From assembly GCA_002352225.1 (NCBI GenBank), contig DEIA01000042.1, forward strand, positions 1 through 64,000: a stretch of 64,000 bases of DNA, given 5' to 3'. Shown here piece after piece: positions 45,268 through 54,665 of the stretch (its first letter is position 1; each line of letters opens with the position of its first letter). The position numbers and the translations under genes were made by a program. The notes below the pieces were generated by a model. It was not told where the DNA came from, ran no database searches, and worked only from the letters and a program-made list of their open reading frames with translations. Source of the DNA: Flammeovirgaceae bacterium UBA2786. GTDB taxonomy: Bacteria; Bacteroidota; Bacteroidia; Cytophagales; Cyclobacteriaceae.

Positions 45268-47626
45268 ATTTTAGTACCACTACCGTAATCCCATCACCAC
45301 CTCTATCCACATGCTCATCGGCAAACGAAGCAACTCCTTTCGTTGCCTTGAGGCGATCGCGCACTACTTTGCGCAACACGCCTTCGCCTTTGCCATGTAA
45401 AATTTTTACTTCGGCATGGCCTAGTAAAATCGCATCGTCTAAGAACTGATCTAACACGGCATTTACTTCTTCCACCCGCTTGCCGCGAATGTCAAGCGTA
45501 CTTACAAACTGCGATTGTTTCTTCATCACATCCACACCCAAAGCCCTTGCTTTTACAGTGGTGGGGTGTTGCAGAGCCTGGTCGCTGCGAATCAGTTGCT
45601 TTAATTTTACTGAACTACGCAGGCTGCCAAATTCTACCAACGCCACATTTTCTTTAATAGAAATAACTTTGCCGCTTACCTCCTGCCCGATCAACCGCAC
45701 GCTATCGCCTACTTCTATTTTATCAGTGGATTGAATTTGTTTAGCCGGAAGTTTTACTTTCTCCACCAGATCTTGCAAACCCTCACGCACTTTTTTAGTT
45801 TCCTTTTTCTCGGCCTTATTCTCTTTTATGTGGCGGATTGTCTTCTCAATCTCGCGGTTAGTTTCTTTTAATAAGTTAGAAGCTTCCAGTTTTGCCTTCT
45901 CCAGTATCGCTTTCTTCTTTTCACTTAATTCATCTGAAAGTGATTCATATTTTTCTACCGCTGCATGCAATTGTTTTTCGCGCAAAGCGATCTCACGCTG
46001 TCTTTTTTCCAAAGCAGCTTTTTCATCGGCAACGGTTTTCATTAATGTTTCTAAACCAGTAAGTTCTTTGCCTATAATTTCTTCAGCTTTTGAAATTGTT
46101 TTTGCAGGCAACCCCGTTTTGCGGGCTATCTCCAATGCAAACGAGCTTCCGGGTTTGCCAATCTCTAATTGAAACAATGGACCAAGTTGTTTGGTATCGA
46201 ACAACATAGCTCCGTTTCGGATTTTAGGATTTGCTTCCGCAAACAACTTTAAATTATAATAATGTGTAGTGGCCACTCCCCATGCGCCATTATTCAGTAA
46301 CCCATCCAAAACAGCTTCGGCAATTCCTCCACCAAAATTCGGATCGGTGCCTGCGCCTAATTCATCTAACAATACCAGCGTTTGCGCATTACTGTTCTGC
46401 AGAAAGAAGGCCATGTTTTGCAGATGCGAACTATACGTACTCAAATCATTTTCAAGGCTCTGCTGATCGCCTATATCCAGAAAAATTTTTCTAAAAATTC
46501 CGATTGCTGATTTATCATGCAGTGGAACCAGCAACCCACATTGCGCCATGTATTGAATCAGGCCCACCGTTTTTAAACAAACCGATTTGCCCCCGGCATT
46601 GGGCCCGGAGACCAACAAAAAAGGTTTATCATCGGTCAGGTCTATAGTAAGTGGCACAACCTCCCGCTTTCCGCGTAAGCTTAAAAACAAAAGCGGATGC
46701 CGCGCCTGAATCCAGTTTAAATACGGATACGGTTTAAGTTGCGGTAACTCAGCCCGTATATCGAGCGAAAACTTTGCTTTTGCTCTGGCAAAATCAAGCT
46801 CGCCTAAAAAATAATACGCATATTCTAAAGAAGGCAGATGTTGACGCAACAAGGTGGTAAGTTCTCTAAGAATACGAATTACTTCTCGCCTGTCAGCATG
46901 CAGTAAATCGCGTATTTCGTTATTGGCATCCAGCACTTCGGCAGGTTCCATAAAAACCGTTTGTCCTGTGGCCGATTCATCCAGAATAAAGCCTTGCAAT
47001 TTTCTTTTGTGTTCGGCCTGAATAGGAATAGCCGGGCGGCCATCGCGAATAGTAATTATAGCACCTTCGGGCACCCAGCCTTGTTCTACTGCTTTTCTAA
47101 AAATCTGATCGGCCAATCGCTTTACCCGATTTTGTTCTTCGCGCAAGCGTTTTCGAATGTGGGCTAACTCAACACTGGCGTTATCGCGAATCATTCCGCG
47201 ATCGTCAAATTTAGATTCAATGGTTTTAACCAAAGCAGGCGAAATAGCTACAGGTTCGGCCAGTTTATAAAGCTGTGGCAATACCTCGCTATTGGTTGCC
47301 AGGTATTTTGTACACGCCAGAATAGTTTGCAGCGAAAGTAAGATTTGATGAAAGGCTTCTTCTTCCAGAAAGCTGCCGTCTATAGTTGCAGTTTTAAAAT
47401 AAACGGAAGTGTCGTAGTAGTGAGTGGCCGGAAACTCATCGGCTTTCTCCAATATTTGTTTGAACTCGGCATTCTGTTCCAGCCGTGCTTTCACTAAAGC
47501 AAAATCAGAACTAAAGGCCATTTCATCTACCTGCCGGATGCCCAGTGGCCCAAGACAATACTGGCGCAGTCGATCTCGTATCTGGTCAAACCCTAACTTG
47601 CGCTCAAATTCATCCGGAAAAATCAT
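45266..47626 (-). CDS. mutS2: Endonuclease MutS2
   Basis: 786 residues from ATG 47626 (a GTG sits directly before it). MutS-like core: Walker A SGPNAGGKSVCLKTVG (about 333-348), Walker B LVLLDELGAGTDP, a long coiled coil (about 520-640), and a C-terminal Smr nuclease domain (about 705-786, LDIRGKRVEEVNAVLDQFLD, LHGKGEGVLRKVV). MutS2 lacks the mismatch-recognition domain and acts on branched DNA or stalled, collided ribosomes, depending on species. Three bases after the DUF4296 stop, so the two are co-transcribed. Confidence 0.94.
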   Translation of the reverse strand: MIFPDEFERKLGFDQIRDRLRQYCLGPLGIRQVDEMAFSSDFALVKARLEQNAEFKQILEKADEFPATHYYDTSVYFKTATIDGSFLEEEAFHQILLSLQTILACTKYLATNSEVLPQLYKLAEPVAISPALVKTIESKFDDRGMIRDNASVELAHIRKRLREEQNRVKRLADQIFRKAVEQGWVPEGAIITIRDGRPAIPIQAEHKRKLQGFILDESATGQTVFMEPAEVLDANNEIRDLLHADRREVIRILRELTTLLRQHLPSLEYAYYFLGELDFARAKAKFSLDIRAELPQLKPYPYLNWIQARHPLLFLSLRGKREVVPLTIDLTDDKPFLLVSGPNAGGKSVCLKTVGLIQYMAQCGLLVPLHDKSAIGIFRKIFLDIGDQQSLENDLSTYSSHLQNMAFFLQNSNAQTLVLLDELGAGTDPNFGGGIAEAVLDGLLNNGAWGVATTHYYNLKLFAEANPKIRNGAMLFDTKQLGPLFQLEIGKPGSSFALEIARKTGLPAKTISKAEEIIGKELTGLETLMKTVADEKAALEKRQREIALREKQLHAAVEKYESLSDELSEKKKAILEKAKLEASNLLKETNREIEKTIRHIKENKAEKKETKKVREGLQDLVEKVKLPAKQIQSTDKIEVGDSVRLIGQEVSGKVISIKENVALVEFGSLRSSVKLKQLIRSDQALQHPTTVKARALGVDVMKKQSQFVSTLDIRGKRVEEVNAVLDQFLDDAILLGHAEVKILHGKGEGVLRKVVRDRLKATKGVASFADEHVDRGGDGITVVVLK

Positions 47627-47629
47627 CAC

Positions 47630-48028
47630 TTAATTCTCAGGCTTTTGGATTCGCTTTGATTTCTCTATTGATTTATCACCCGGCTTGGTGCGCATTTTTT
47701 TCTCGCGCAAACTTAACGTATCAATTACGGAGTCGTAAATTTTTTCCAGTTCTTCGGGGTTATCGACATAATATTGGTACGTTTTACGCACCACGCTATC
47801 CGATAATTCAAGGTTTTGAAACAATCGTTCTTCGAACGGAAGAAAAAGCAAAGCAGCCGAATCGCGCGGAATAGCCGAGCTATTCATGCGGGCTTCTGCC
47901 AGGTAAATTTCAACCAGAACCTTTGAAAATTCGGCAGGCGAAAGTACCCCCGCAGGGGCCGTGTCTTTTTTGCAGGCTGCCATGGCAAGCATACAAATAA
48001 GCGCCATAAAACTATTCTTTGGGCACAT
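47630..48028 (-). CDS. DUF4296 lipoprotein
   Basis: 132 residues with a lipobox MAAC (Cys19). The DUF4296 core shows LSPAEFSKVLVEIYLAEAR and DSVVRKTYQYYVDNPEELEKIYD, typical of this Bacteroidota-specific family. The C-terminus is basic and charged. Function unknown. It directly precedes mutS2, two of whose start candidates begin within its stop region. Confidence 0.88.
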   Translation of the reverse strand: MCPKNSFMALICMLAMAACKKDTAPAGVLSPAEFSKVLVEIYLAEARMNSSAIPRDSAALLFLPFEERLFQNLELSDSVVRKTYQYYVDNPEELEKIYDSVIDTLSLREKKMRTKPGDKSIEKSKRIQKPEN

Positions 48029-48118
48029 AGTACTTTAGGGTTAACAGCCGCGTGTTTGCCGATAGTAAAGGTTGCTAACCTTACACCATGAACAGGCTGC
48101 GAAATTAGTCATAATTCT

Positions 48119-48126
48119 TATTTTTG
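48119..48126 (+). promoter_or_regulatory. -7 element TATTTTTG for the Bat operon
   Basis: Exact TAnnTTTG, 21 bases before the GTG start at 48148. No -33 TTG in place. Confidence 0.45.
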
Positions 48127-48147
48127 AGCCGCCAATAACGTGCCGGA

Positions 48148-49026
48148 GTGAAAGCGCTGCTGAAAAAACTACGTAAGTATGAAATCCAAATCCGAAAGGC
48201 CATTAACAGCCAGATGCAGGGCGACTTCCGCTCTATCTTTAAAGGTACCGGGTTAGAGTTTGATGATGTACGGCCCTACCAGTATGGCGATGATATTCGT
48301 ACGATAGACTGGAATGTGTCGGCCAAAGGGCACGGCACCTTTGTAAAAACTTTCCGCGAAGAGAAAGAACAAACTATCTATTTTATTCTGGACGTAAGCG
48401 CTTCGCAGTTTATTGGCACCCGCGGACGCACCAAGTTTGATATTGCCACTGAAATTTGTGGTGTGCTTGCCTTATCGGGCGCAAAAGAAAGCAGCCAGGT
48501 AGGATTAATCTGCTACTCGGATACGCGCGAAAAATTTCTGAAACCAAAAAAGGGTATGGCGCAAGCATACGAGATAATTGCCAGCCTTGAGCGCCTTACT
48601 CCGGTTTCGCCTAAAACAAACCTGAACCGCGCAATTACTTTTGCACTCAATTCCATAAAACGCAGAAGTGTTATTATTCTTATTTCTGATTTTATTGATG
48701 AGGGTTATGAGCATCATCTAAAATCGTTGGCACGGAAGCACGATCTGGTAATGATTCAGATTAGCGACAAGCGTGAAACACAATTACCTAAACTGGGTAC
48801 TATTCCTGTTCTGGATAAAGAGTCGAAGAAAACAATCTGGGTAAATTCTTCCTTTGGTGATTTTCGCAGCAAAATGATAGACCATCACAGTGAACGACAG
48901 CAGGCGTTAATCAATTTCAGTAAAAAACATCAGGTTAATTTTCTTTCGCTTTCTACAGAAGAAGACTACGTGCCCCGGTTATTGCGTTTATTTAAAGTAA
49001 GAAACAAATCAGTAAAGAGTGCGTAG
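48148..49026 (+). CDS. DUF58 domain protein (Bat operon)
   Basis: 292 residues from GTG 48148. The DUF58 signature is clear: GTGLEFDDVRPYQYGDDIRT and DWNVSAKG, followed by a von Willebrand-like fold with LDVSASQF. DUF58 proteins are encoded with MoxR ATPases and VWA proteins in Bat-type operons and are thought to act in chaperone-like assembly or stress roles; mechanism unclear. Gene order DUF58, BatD-like, BatA matches the family context. moxR is missing here. Confidence 0.88.
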   Translation: MKALLKKLRKYEIQIRKAINSQMQGDFRSIFKGTGLEFDDVRPYQYGDDIRTIDWNVSAKGHGTFVKTFREEKEQTIYFILDVSASQFIGTRGRTKFDIATEICGVLALSGAKESSQVGLICYSDTREKFLKPKKGMAQAYEIIASLERLTPVSPKTNLNRAITFALNSIKRRSVIILISDFIDEGYEHHLKSLARKHDLVMIQISDKRETQLPKLGTIPVLDKESKKTIWVNSSFGDFRSKMIDHHSERQQALINFSKKHQVNFLSLSTEEDYVPRLLRLFKVRNKSVKSA

Positions 49027-49909
49027 GCTTCAGTTCATACTTTTGTTTATTGCTCAGGCCGCTTATGCACAGGAGGTTAAGGTGCATGCCCGTTTTGAGG
49101 GCGACTCGGTGCGCATAGGCTTACCTATTCGCTATACGGTTGTGGCGCAATACCCCAGTCATTACCAGGTATTGTTTCCCGATTCAACTTTTAGTTTTGC
49201 CCCGTTTGAGTTTCAGTCGAAAAAATTTGTCCCTACCAAAACACAAAACAATATCAGTTACGATAGTGTAGAGTACACCTTGGTGAGTTTTGAAATTGAT
49301 TCGTTGCAAACGCTACGTGTCCCTGTTTTTCAGGTTCAAAAACGCGATTCGCTTGTTTACCTTACCGAACCCGACACACTATTCTTTAGTGCATTAGTGG
49401 GGCCGTTACCCGATTCGCTGGCCATTAATCAGCTTCCCTTAAAAACCAACACCGCATATAACAAAGTAAGCTGGATTTTAAATTATCCGGTTCTACTAAT
49501 TGTTGGCGGTGTTCTGTTGCTAACCGCTATTGTAGTGTGGGTATTATTTGGAAAACGGATTAGAAAACACTTTGTACTAAAACGATTACACGCTAAACAC
49601 ACTTCGTTTCTTTCTGCATTTGATCAATCTGTACAAAAGTTAAATCAGGCTTTTCAACCCGATGTGGCCGAACGTTCCATAACGATATGGAAAAAATACA
49701 TGGAAGATATTTCTTCAAAACCCTACACTAAGTTCACATCCAAAGAAATCCGCGAACTTGAAAAAGGTGAACTTACACAGGCCTTACAAGCAGTTGACAG
49801 AATGATTTATGCCCGTCTGCAACCCGAAAATTTCTCTGCTTTCGAGCAATTAAAAGAATTCACGATCAATCGATTCAATCAAAAATTACAAGAGGTAAAG
49901 CATGGATGA
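49019..49909 (+). CDS. BatD-like membrane protein
   Basis: 296 residues from GTG 49019, overlapping the DUF58 stop. A signal peptide (about 1-17, ending AYAQ), an exported beta domain with IDSLQTLRVPVFQVQK, one membrane segment (about 160-180, LLIVGGVLLLTAIVVWVLFG), and a cytoplasmic C-terminal part with helices. Its place between DUF58 and a VWA gene and its layout match small BatD-type or DUF4381-like proteins of the MoxR-Bat system. Identity at family level is inferred from context as much as sequence. Confidence 0.65.
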   Translation: MRRLQFILLFIAQAAYAQEVKVHARFEGDSVRIGLPIRYTVVAQYPSHYQVLFPDSTFSFAPFEFQSKKFVPTKTQNNISYDSVEYTLVSFEIDSLQTLRVPVFQVQKRDSLVYLTEPDTLFFSALVGPLPDSLAINQLPLKTNTAYNKVSWILNYPVLLIVGGVLLLTAIVVWVLFGKRIRKHFVLKRLHAKHTSFLSAFDQSVQKLNQAFQPDVAERSITIWKKYMEDISSKPYTKFTSKEIRELEKGELTQALQAVDRMIYARLQPENFSAFEQLKEFTINRFNQKLQEVKHG

Positions 49910-50945
49910 GATAACAGCCCCTTGGTACTCGGTTGATTGGTTCATGGCCTCCACCTGGCGGGGATTCACGTGGGAAAATCCTGTGTTTCTCTATCTGCTG
50001 GCAGCGGTGCCTTTCCTGTTTTTAACCCGGTGGCTCGTTCGGTATTATTTTAATCAGAAACTTCCGGTAGCCTTAATAAAAAGCGATGTAAAAACTTCGC
50101 CTGCCACATGGTTACGATTTGTGCCCGAAACCATTTTTGCAATTGCTTTGATTCTGATTCTGGTTGCTTTAGCACGGCCACAACGAACAAACGAAAAAGT
50201 AGAGCAATGGTCGGAAGGCATAGACATTATGCTGGCTGTGGATATTTCGCAATCTATGCAGATTGAAGATTTTATACCTAACCGGTTAGAAGCCGCTAAG
50301 AATGTAGCCCGCGATTTTATTAAAGGCCGGATTCAGGATCGCATTGGTATTGTGGTGTTTTCGGGCGATGCATTTTCGCTTGCTCCGCTTACCACCGATT
50401 ATGATTTGCTAAACGCATACCTCAATGATATTTCGTTTGACATGATTGAATCGCGCGGAACCGCCATTGGTTCGGCAATGGCTGTGGTAACTAACCGAAT
50501 GCGCGAATCCGACTCCAAATCAAAAGTTTGTATTCTGATTAGTGATGGCGATAACACAGCGGGTAATATAGACCCGATAACCGCAGCCGAATTAGCTGCA
50601 GCGTATAACATCAAAATCTACACGATTATTGTTGGCCGCGAAGGTATGGTGCCATTTGGTAAAGATTATTTTGGCAGACCGAATATGGTTGAAAACACGA
50701 TTGACGAAACCACCATGCGTAAAATTGCCGGCATTGGTTCGGGGCGGTTTTTCCGCGTTACCGATAACGAAGCCTTAAAGGTTGTGTTTGAACATATTAA
50801 TGAATACGAAAAAGCAGAGATTAAAGAAACCCGGTTTAAAGACACCTCTGATTTTTATTACATCTACCTGCGCTGGGCGCTTATCTTTTTTACAACCTGG
50901 ATTTTCCTGAAGTCGAGCTTTATGGCAAACCTACTTCAGGATTGA
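49902..50945 (+). CDS. batA: BatA-type VWA membrane protein
   Basis: 347 residues. N-terminal membrane segments (about 28-45 and 76-92), a von Willebrand A domain (about 105-300) with the MIDAS motif DISQS (114-118) and conserved Thr/Asp later (TDYDLLN), then a C-terminal membrane segment (about 320-340). This is the BatA arrangement. It overlaps the preceding gene by eight bases. No batB or batC follows; the next gene is on the other strand and overlaps its end by ten bases. Confidence 0.85.
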   Translation: MDEITAPWYSVDWFMASTWRGFTWENPVFLYLLAAVPFLFLTRWLVRYYFNQKLPVALIKSDVKTSPATWLRFVPETIFAIALILILVALARPQRTNEKVEQWSEGIDIMLAVDISQSMQIEDFIPNRLEAAKNVARDFIKGRIQDRIGIVVFSGDAFSLAPLTTDYDLLNAYLNDISFDMIESRGTAIGSAMAVVTNRMRESDSKSKVCILISDGDNTAGNIDPITAAELAAAYNIKIYTIIVGREGMVPFGKDYFGRPNMVENTIDETTMRKIAGIGSGRFFRVTDNEALKVVFEHINEYEKAEIKETRFKDTSDFYYIYLRWALIFFTTWIFLKSSFMANLLQD

Positions 50946-51565
50946 AGAAAAGTTTCGGCCATTAGCCAGAGTCTTATTCCAAAGGCAAACAGGCAAATTC
51001 CTACTACAATATTCAGAATCATCATCAATCTTTGAGTAACCAATCTTCTTAGTTTGTCAGCCAGGTAAGCTTTAATTAAATCTGTAGCTAATACCGTAAT
51101 TAGTACAACACAAAAGAAAAAGAGAAATTCATAGCCTTGGGTGTAGCCGAAATCGAGCGAAGCCACACTTATGGCCCCAATCCAAAACACGGGTACCATT
51201 GGGCTTAGGGCATTAATAACAAACCCTTTAAAGAAGTATCGGTACCAACTTTTTTCGTTGGCTGCATCTAATGTGCGCAGGGGTCTTCTGCTTTTAATAA
51301 CAGCATGGTAAAGGCCAAACAACATCAAAATAACAGCACCTACATAGGCCAGGTATTCTTTAAATTCCGGATCGTGAATAAACTGAACAAGTCCAAAGTA
51401 GCAAATAGTAACAAAAAGAATATCGCTTACAGAAACCCCTAACGACACCAATACACCACTCCAAAATCCACGTTCAACACTGGTTTGCATAATGGTAAAA
51501 AATACGGGGCCTACTAACACAGCCAGCACTAACCCCATTTTAATTCCATTGAGTACAATTTCCAT
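50936..51565 (-). CDS. LysE family translocator
   Basis: 209 residues from ATG 51565. A GTG-type earlier start would extend the frame into the upstream GH3 gene; ATG 51565 leaves a four-base gap. Six membrane segments with IKMGLVLAVLVGPVFFTIMQ at the start match LysE/RhtB amino acid exporters. The substrate is unknown. Immediately downstream of a GH3 adenylating enzyme in the same direction, and overlapping the end of batA by ten bases tail to tail. Confidence 0.82.
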   Translation of the reverse strand: MEIVLNGIKMGLVLAVLVGPVFFTIMQTSVERGFWSGVLVSLGVSVSDILFVTICYFGLVQFIHDPEFKEYLAYVGAVILMLFGLYHAVIKSRRPLRTLDAANEKSWYRYFFKGFVINALSPMVPVFWIGAISVASLDFGYTQGYEFLFFFCVVLITVLATDLIKAYLADKLRRLVTQRLMMILNIVVGICLFAFGIRLWLMAETFLQS

Positions 51566-51569
51566 TTCG

Positions 51570-53102
51570 TCAGGCAATGAATTTGGTCCACTCTTCCAGC
51601 TGGGCACTCTTCATTACGCGTGGAAATTTATTTTGACCCCCTACTTTACCCTTTATCTGCATCCACTGATAAAATTTATTAACCGGCAACACGGTAACCA
51701 GTACTTCTTTAAGTGCTGCGCTGCGCTCTACGGCATAGTCATCGTTCAATTCTTTTAAATGAAAATCGATGCGCTCTTTCAGGTAACTGGCATTTACCTC
51801 CTTATCGGTTCCTATAAACCAATGGTGTGCAAACAAGGATTGGTGCGGAATACCCGCTACGGTAAATTCAGGTATTTCTATATTCAGTTCGTTCGAAACC
51901 AACTCTATAGCTTTGTTCATGTTATCCACCGAAAGGTGTTCGCCACATAAACTCAGAAAATGTTTGGTGCGACCGGTTATTACAATCTCGCACTCCTCTA
52001 CCGAAACAAACTTAATAACATCTCCAATTACATAACGCCACGCACCTGCACACGTAGAAAGCAGGATGGCATACTCTTTACCTTCTTCTATTTCATCGAT
52101 TAGTAATGATTGTGCATCGGGATTAATTTCACCCGAGGGTAAAAAGTTTTTTTCATCAAATGGTACAAACTCATAAAAGATTCCATTGTTCAATACCAGG
52201 CGCATGGATTTACGTTTTGGCAAAGCCTGGTAGGCAATAAAACCTTCTGACGCCAGGTAGGTTTCTATATAATAAATCGGGCGGCCTAACAATTTTTCGA
52301 AGCCTTTACGGTACGGATCCATGGATACACCACCATGCACATAGATGAGCAGGTTAGGCCATATCTCGTGTATATGATCTACCTTATGGTGTGTAATGAT
52401 TTTCTCTAACAAAATCTGAATCCATGCGGGCACTCCTACAATTATTCCAATGTCCCAATCGCGGGCTTTCCGTACAATCTCATTCAACTTATCGTCCCAC
52501 ACCCGGTTGGATGCAATCTTTTTTCCGGGTTTATAAAAATGTTGAAACCAAAATGGAAGGCGGGCTGCCTGTATACCACTCAGGTCGCCTTCAAAATAAC
52601 TTCCTCTTTTGTTCAGGTGCGTGCTTCCGCCAATCATCAGAATACCCGATTCAAAAACTTCAGCTGGTAAATCGTATTTGGAAAGGCTTAGTATCTGCCT
52701 AATGCTGGTGCGCTGAATAGCTTTTATCATTTCCTTGGTTATCGGAATATGTTTGCTCGAAGCCTCAGACGTACCCGAACTTAATGCAAAGTATTTGGTA
52801 CGGCCAGGCCAGCAAATATTCTTTGATCCTTTAATTGACAGGTGCCACCAATCTTTGTAAATCTTATTGTAATCGTGAATAGGTATGATGCTTTTAAAGG
52901 CCTGGTAAAATGCATGGTTTCCTTTTCGGAATTCGGACAGGATACCCTGAAAATTGTAGTATTTTCCAAACTCGGTCTGGTTTGCCGTTATCATCAGGTC
53001 TTTTAACTCCTGCTTTTGAAGCTCGAAAGGTGAGGTATACTCCTGAACAAGGTTTTCTCTAAGTTTTATGCCCTTTTTAAGCAACGTTCCCAGTATGGCC
53101 AT
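51570..53102 (-). CDS. GH3 family acyl-adenylating enzyme
   Basis: 510 residues, full GH3 length. The adenylate-forming core shows ALSSGTSEASSKHIPIT (ATP-binding loop), TYLASEGFIA, LLSTCAGAWRYVIGDVIKF and ITGRTKHFLSLCGEHLS. Plant GH3 enzymes link amino acids to jasmonate, auxin or benzoates through an acyl-AMP. Bacterial GH3s probably also make acyl-amino acid amides; the acid and the amine are unknown here. A LysE-type amino acid exporter starts four bases downstream, suggesting a make-and-export pair. Monocistronic or a two-gene operon. Confidence 0.85.
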   Translation of the reverse strand: MAILGTLLKKGIKLRENLVQEYTSPFELQKQELKDLMITANQTEFGKYYNFQGILSEFRKGNHAFYQAFKSIIPIHDYNKIYKDWWHLSIKGSKNICWPGRTKYFALSSGTSEASSKHIPITKEMIKAIQRTSIRQILSLSKYDLPAEVFESGILMIGGSTHLNKRGSYFEGDLSGIQAARLPFWFQHFYKPGKKIASNRVWDDKLNEIVRKARDWDIGIIVGVPAWIQILLEKIITHHKVDHIHEIWPNLLIYVHGGVSMDPYRKGFEKLLGRPIYYIETYLASEGFIAYQALPKRKSMRLVLNNGIFYEFVPFDEKNFLPSGEINPDAQSLLIDEIEEGKEYAILLSTCAGAWRYVIGDVIKFVSVEECEIVITGRTKHFLSLCGEHLSVDNMNKAIELVSNELNIEIPEFTVAGIPHQSLFAHHWFIGTDKEVNASYLKERIDFHLKELNDDYAVERSAALKEVLVTVLPVNKFYQWMQIKGKVGGQNKFPRVMKSAQLEEWTKFIA

Positions 53103-53240
53103 ACCTTTGTGTAAAATGAAAAGTTACGCGATAGAAGGTGCGAAATTATTAAATGGTTATTAAAAATAATATTGAAAAACCAGAGACCCGAATTTGGCAC
53201 TGGCTTTTTGGAAGATGAAACGATCATTAAATATTTTACA

Positions 53241-53615
53241 ATGAATTTTAAGCAAACCTTACTTACTTCCGGTGTACTGGGTTTTCTGGCTGTAGCCTTA
53301 GGCGCATTTGGTGCGCATGCCCTTAAACCAACCCTGTTGGCAAACAACCGGCTTGATGTTTTTGAATTAGCTGTTCAATACCAGTTTTATCACACTTTTG
53401 CTTTGTTGGCAATTGCACTCTTACTTCGGAAACAGGAAAGCAGGTTGCTTAAGACTGCCGGTGTATTAATGGTTGTGGGTACTGTGTTATTCAGCGGTAG
53501 TCTTTATAGTATGGCTATTACCAATACATCATCGCTGGGCATGATAACTCCATTGGGTGGTGTTTGTTTTTTGGGCGGCTGGGGTTGCCTGATTGTTTCC
53601 GCTTTGCGCGATTAG
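53241..53615 (+). CDS. DUF423 membrane protein
   Basis: 124 residues from ATG 53241; an upstream start at 53172 adds 23 residues of polar sequence and is rejected. Four membrane segments with the DUF423 pattern GFLAVALGAFGAHALK, AVQYQFYHTFALLA and GMITPLGGVCFLGGW. Function unknown, inner membrane. The stop codon TAG at 53613-53615 overlaps the converging DUF1573 gene. Confidence 0.85.
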   Translation: MNFKQTLLTSGVLGFLAVALGAFGAHALKPTLLANNRLDVFELAVQYQFYHTFALLAIALLLRKQESRLLKTAGVLMVVGTVLFSGSLYSMAITNTSSLGMITPLGGVCFLGGWGCLIVSALRD

Positions 53616-54007
53616 AGTTTTTTATCCAGCACGTTAGCCACAATCATTACCTGATTGGTAGTACCAATTGAGTTTGAGGTAACGGTTGCCACTTTATTCT
53701 GACGGCCAATTTTTCCTGAACTGTTAAACGCAATCGTAATCTCACCTTTACTACCCGGCATAATCGGGTCGCGGGGCCACCCTTTTGGTACCGTACATCC
53801 ACAGGTAACTTCCACATTGGTAATTATTAAAGCTGCCGTTCCGGTGTTTGTGAATTTAAACGTGTGTTCAATTTTTTCTCCCTGTACAATATCGCCAAAC
53901 TCATGACTGAGTTTTTCCCATGTAATTACAGGACCCTTTACCATGTCTTGGGCTAGCACCACTGAGGCCATCAACACCATTCCTACTACTAACAATCTCT
54001 TTACCAT
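53612..54007 (-). CDS. DUF1573 exported protein
   Basis: 131 residues with a signal peptide (1-19, ending VLAQ). A single Ig-like DUF1573 domain: HEFGDIVQGEKIEHTFKFTN, then ITNVEVTCGCTVPKGW, and PGSKGEITIAFN. These small exported domains are very common in Bacteroidota, often as carbohydrate-active or envelope-related; the function here is unknown. The stop overlaps the DUF423 stop by four bases. Confidence 0.85.
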   Translation of the reverse strand: MVKRLLVVGMVLMASVVLAQDMVKGPVITWEKLSHEFGDIVQGEKIEHTFKFTNTGTAALIITNVEVTCGCTVPKGWPRDPIMPGSKGEITIAFNSSGKIGRQNKVATVTSNSIGTTNQVMIVANVLDKKL

Positions 54008-54134
54008 GCGCTCACTGAATAGTTTCTTCTACGAAAACCGAAACTGATCCGGTTTTATTTTACCGATGCTTAACAATTTTAAAATAATTCTTCAAACTAA
54101 TTTTAAGAACCGTAACTTTCTATACAACGAAATT

Positions 54135-54608
54135 ATGACAACGCGGGTTCAGGAAATTTTCGGAAACAGGCTACGCCTTCGCGTCTGTGGTATTTGTGTC
54201 CATAACGGGCAAATACTATTGGTTAATCATTTGGGATTAGGGCAGCCACATTTTTGGGCTCCCCCGGGTGGTGGCGTACAAACTGGCGAACCCGCCCACG
54301 AAGCCTTGATTCGCGAATTCAAAGAAGAAACCGGATTAACCGTAGAAGTTCGTGACTTTTTGTTTGCCTGCGAATTTATTCAGATGCCGCTTCATGCAGT
54401 AGAATTGTTCTTTCAGGTGAGAATAATTGAGGGAAACCTGGCTATCGGGCTAGACCCGGAGTTGGGCGACCGACAGATTATTAAGGAGGTTCGTTTTTTT
54501 GATGATGCCCAAATCCGAAGCACCCCGCTGGCTCACCTGCATGGCATTTTTAAAGAAGTATCCAATATCGCTCAAATTGGCCATTTAAGGGGCTATTTTA
54601 AGTTATAA
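54135..54608 (+). CDS. NUDIX hydrolase
   Basis: 157 residues from ATG 54135; an upstream in-frame start at 54066 adds 23 lysine- and asparagine-rich residues and is less likely. The Nudix box GGGVQTGEPAHEALIREFKE followed by ETGL is complete (positions about 48-71). It hydrolyses a nucleoside diphosphate linked to another group; which one is not visible. A TAACTTTC one mismatch from the -7 consensus lies about 20 bases before the start. Confidence 0.85.
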   Translation: MTTRVQEIFGNRLRLRVCGICVHNGQILLVNHLGLGQPHFWAPPGGGVQTGEPAHEALIREFKEETGLTVEVRDFLFACEFIQMPLHAVELFFQVRIIEGNLAIGLDPELGDRQIIKEVRFFDDAQIRSTPLAHLHGIFKEVSNIAQIGHLRGYFKL

Positions 54609-54612
54609 TTGG

Positions 54613-54644
54613 TTGTATTAAACGGCATAAAATATTTATAATTG
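54613..54644 (+). promoter_or_regulatory. Promoter TTG-N21-TATAATTG (one mismatch)
   Basis: TTG at 54613-54615 and TATAATTG at 54637-54644 (consensus TAnnTTTG, one mismatch) with 21 bases between them, 21 bases before ATG 54666. Confidence 0.5.
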
Positions 54645-54665
54645 CAGGCTAAACCTGTAAACCAA

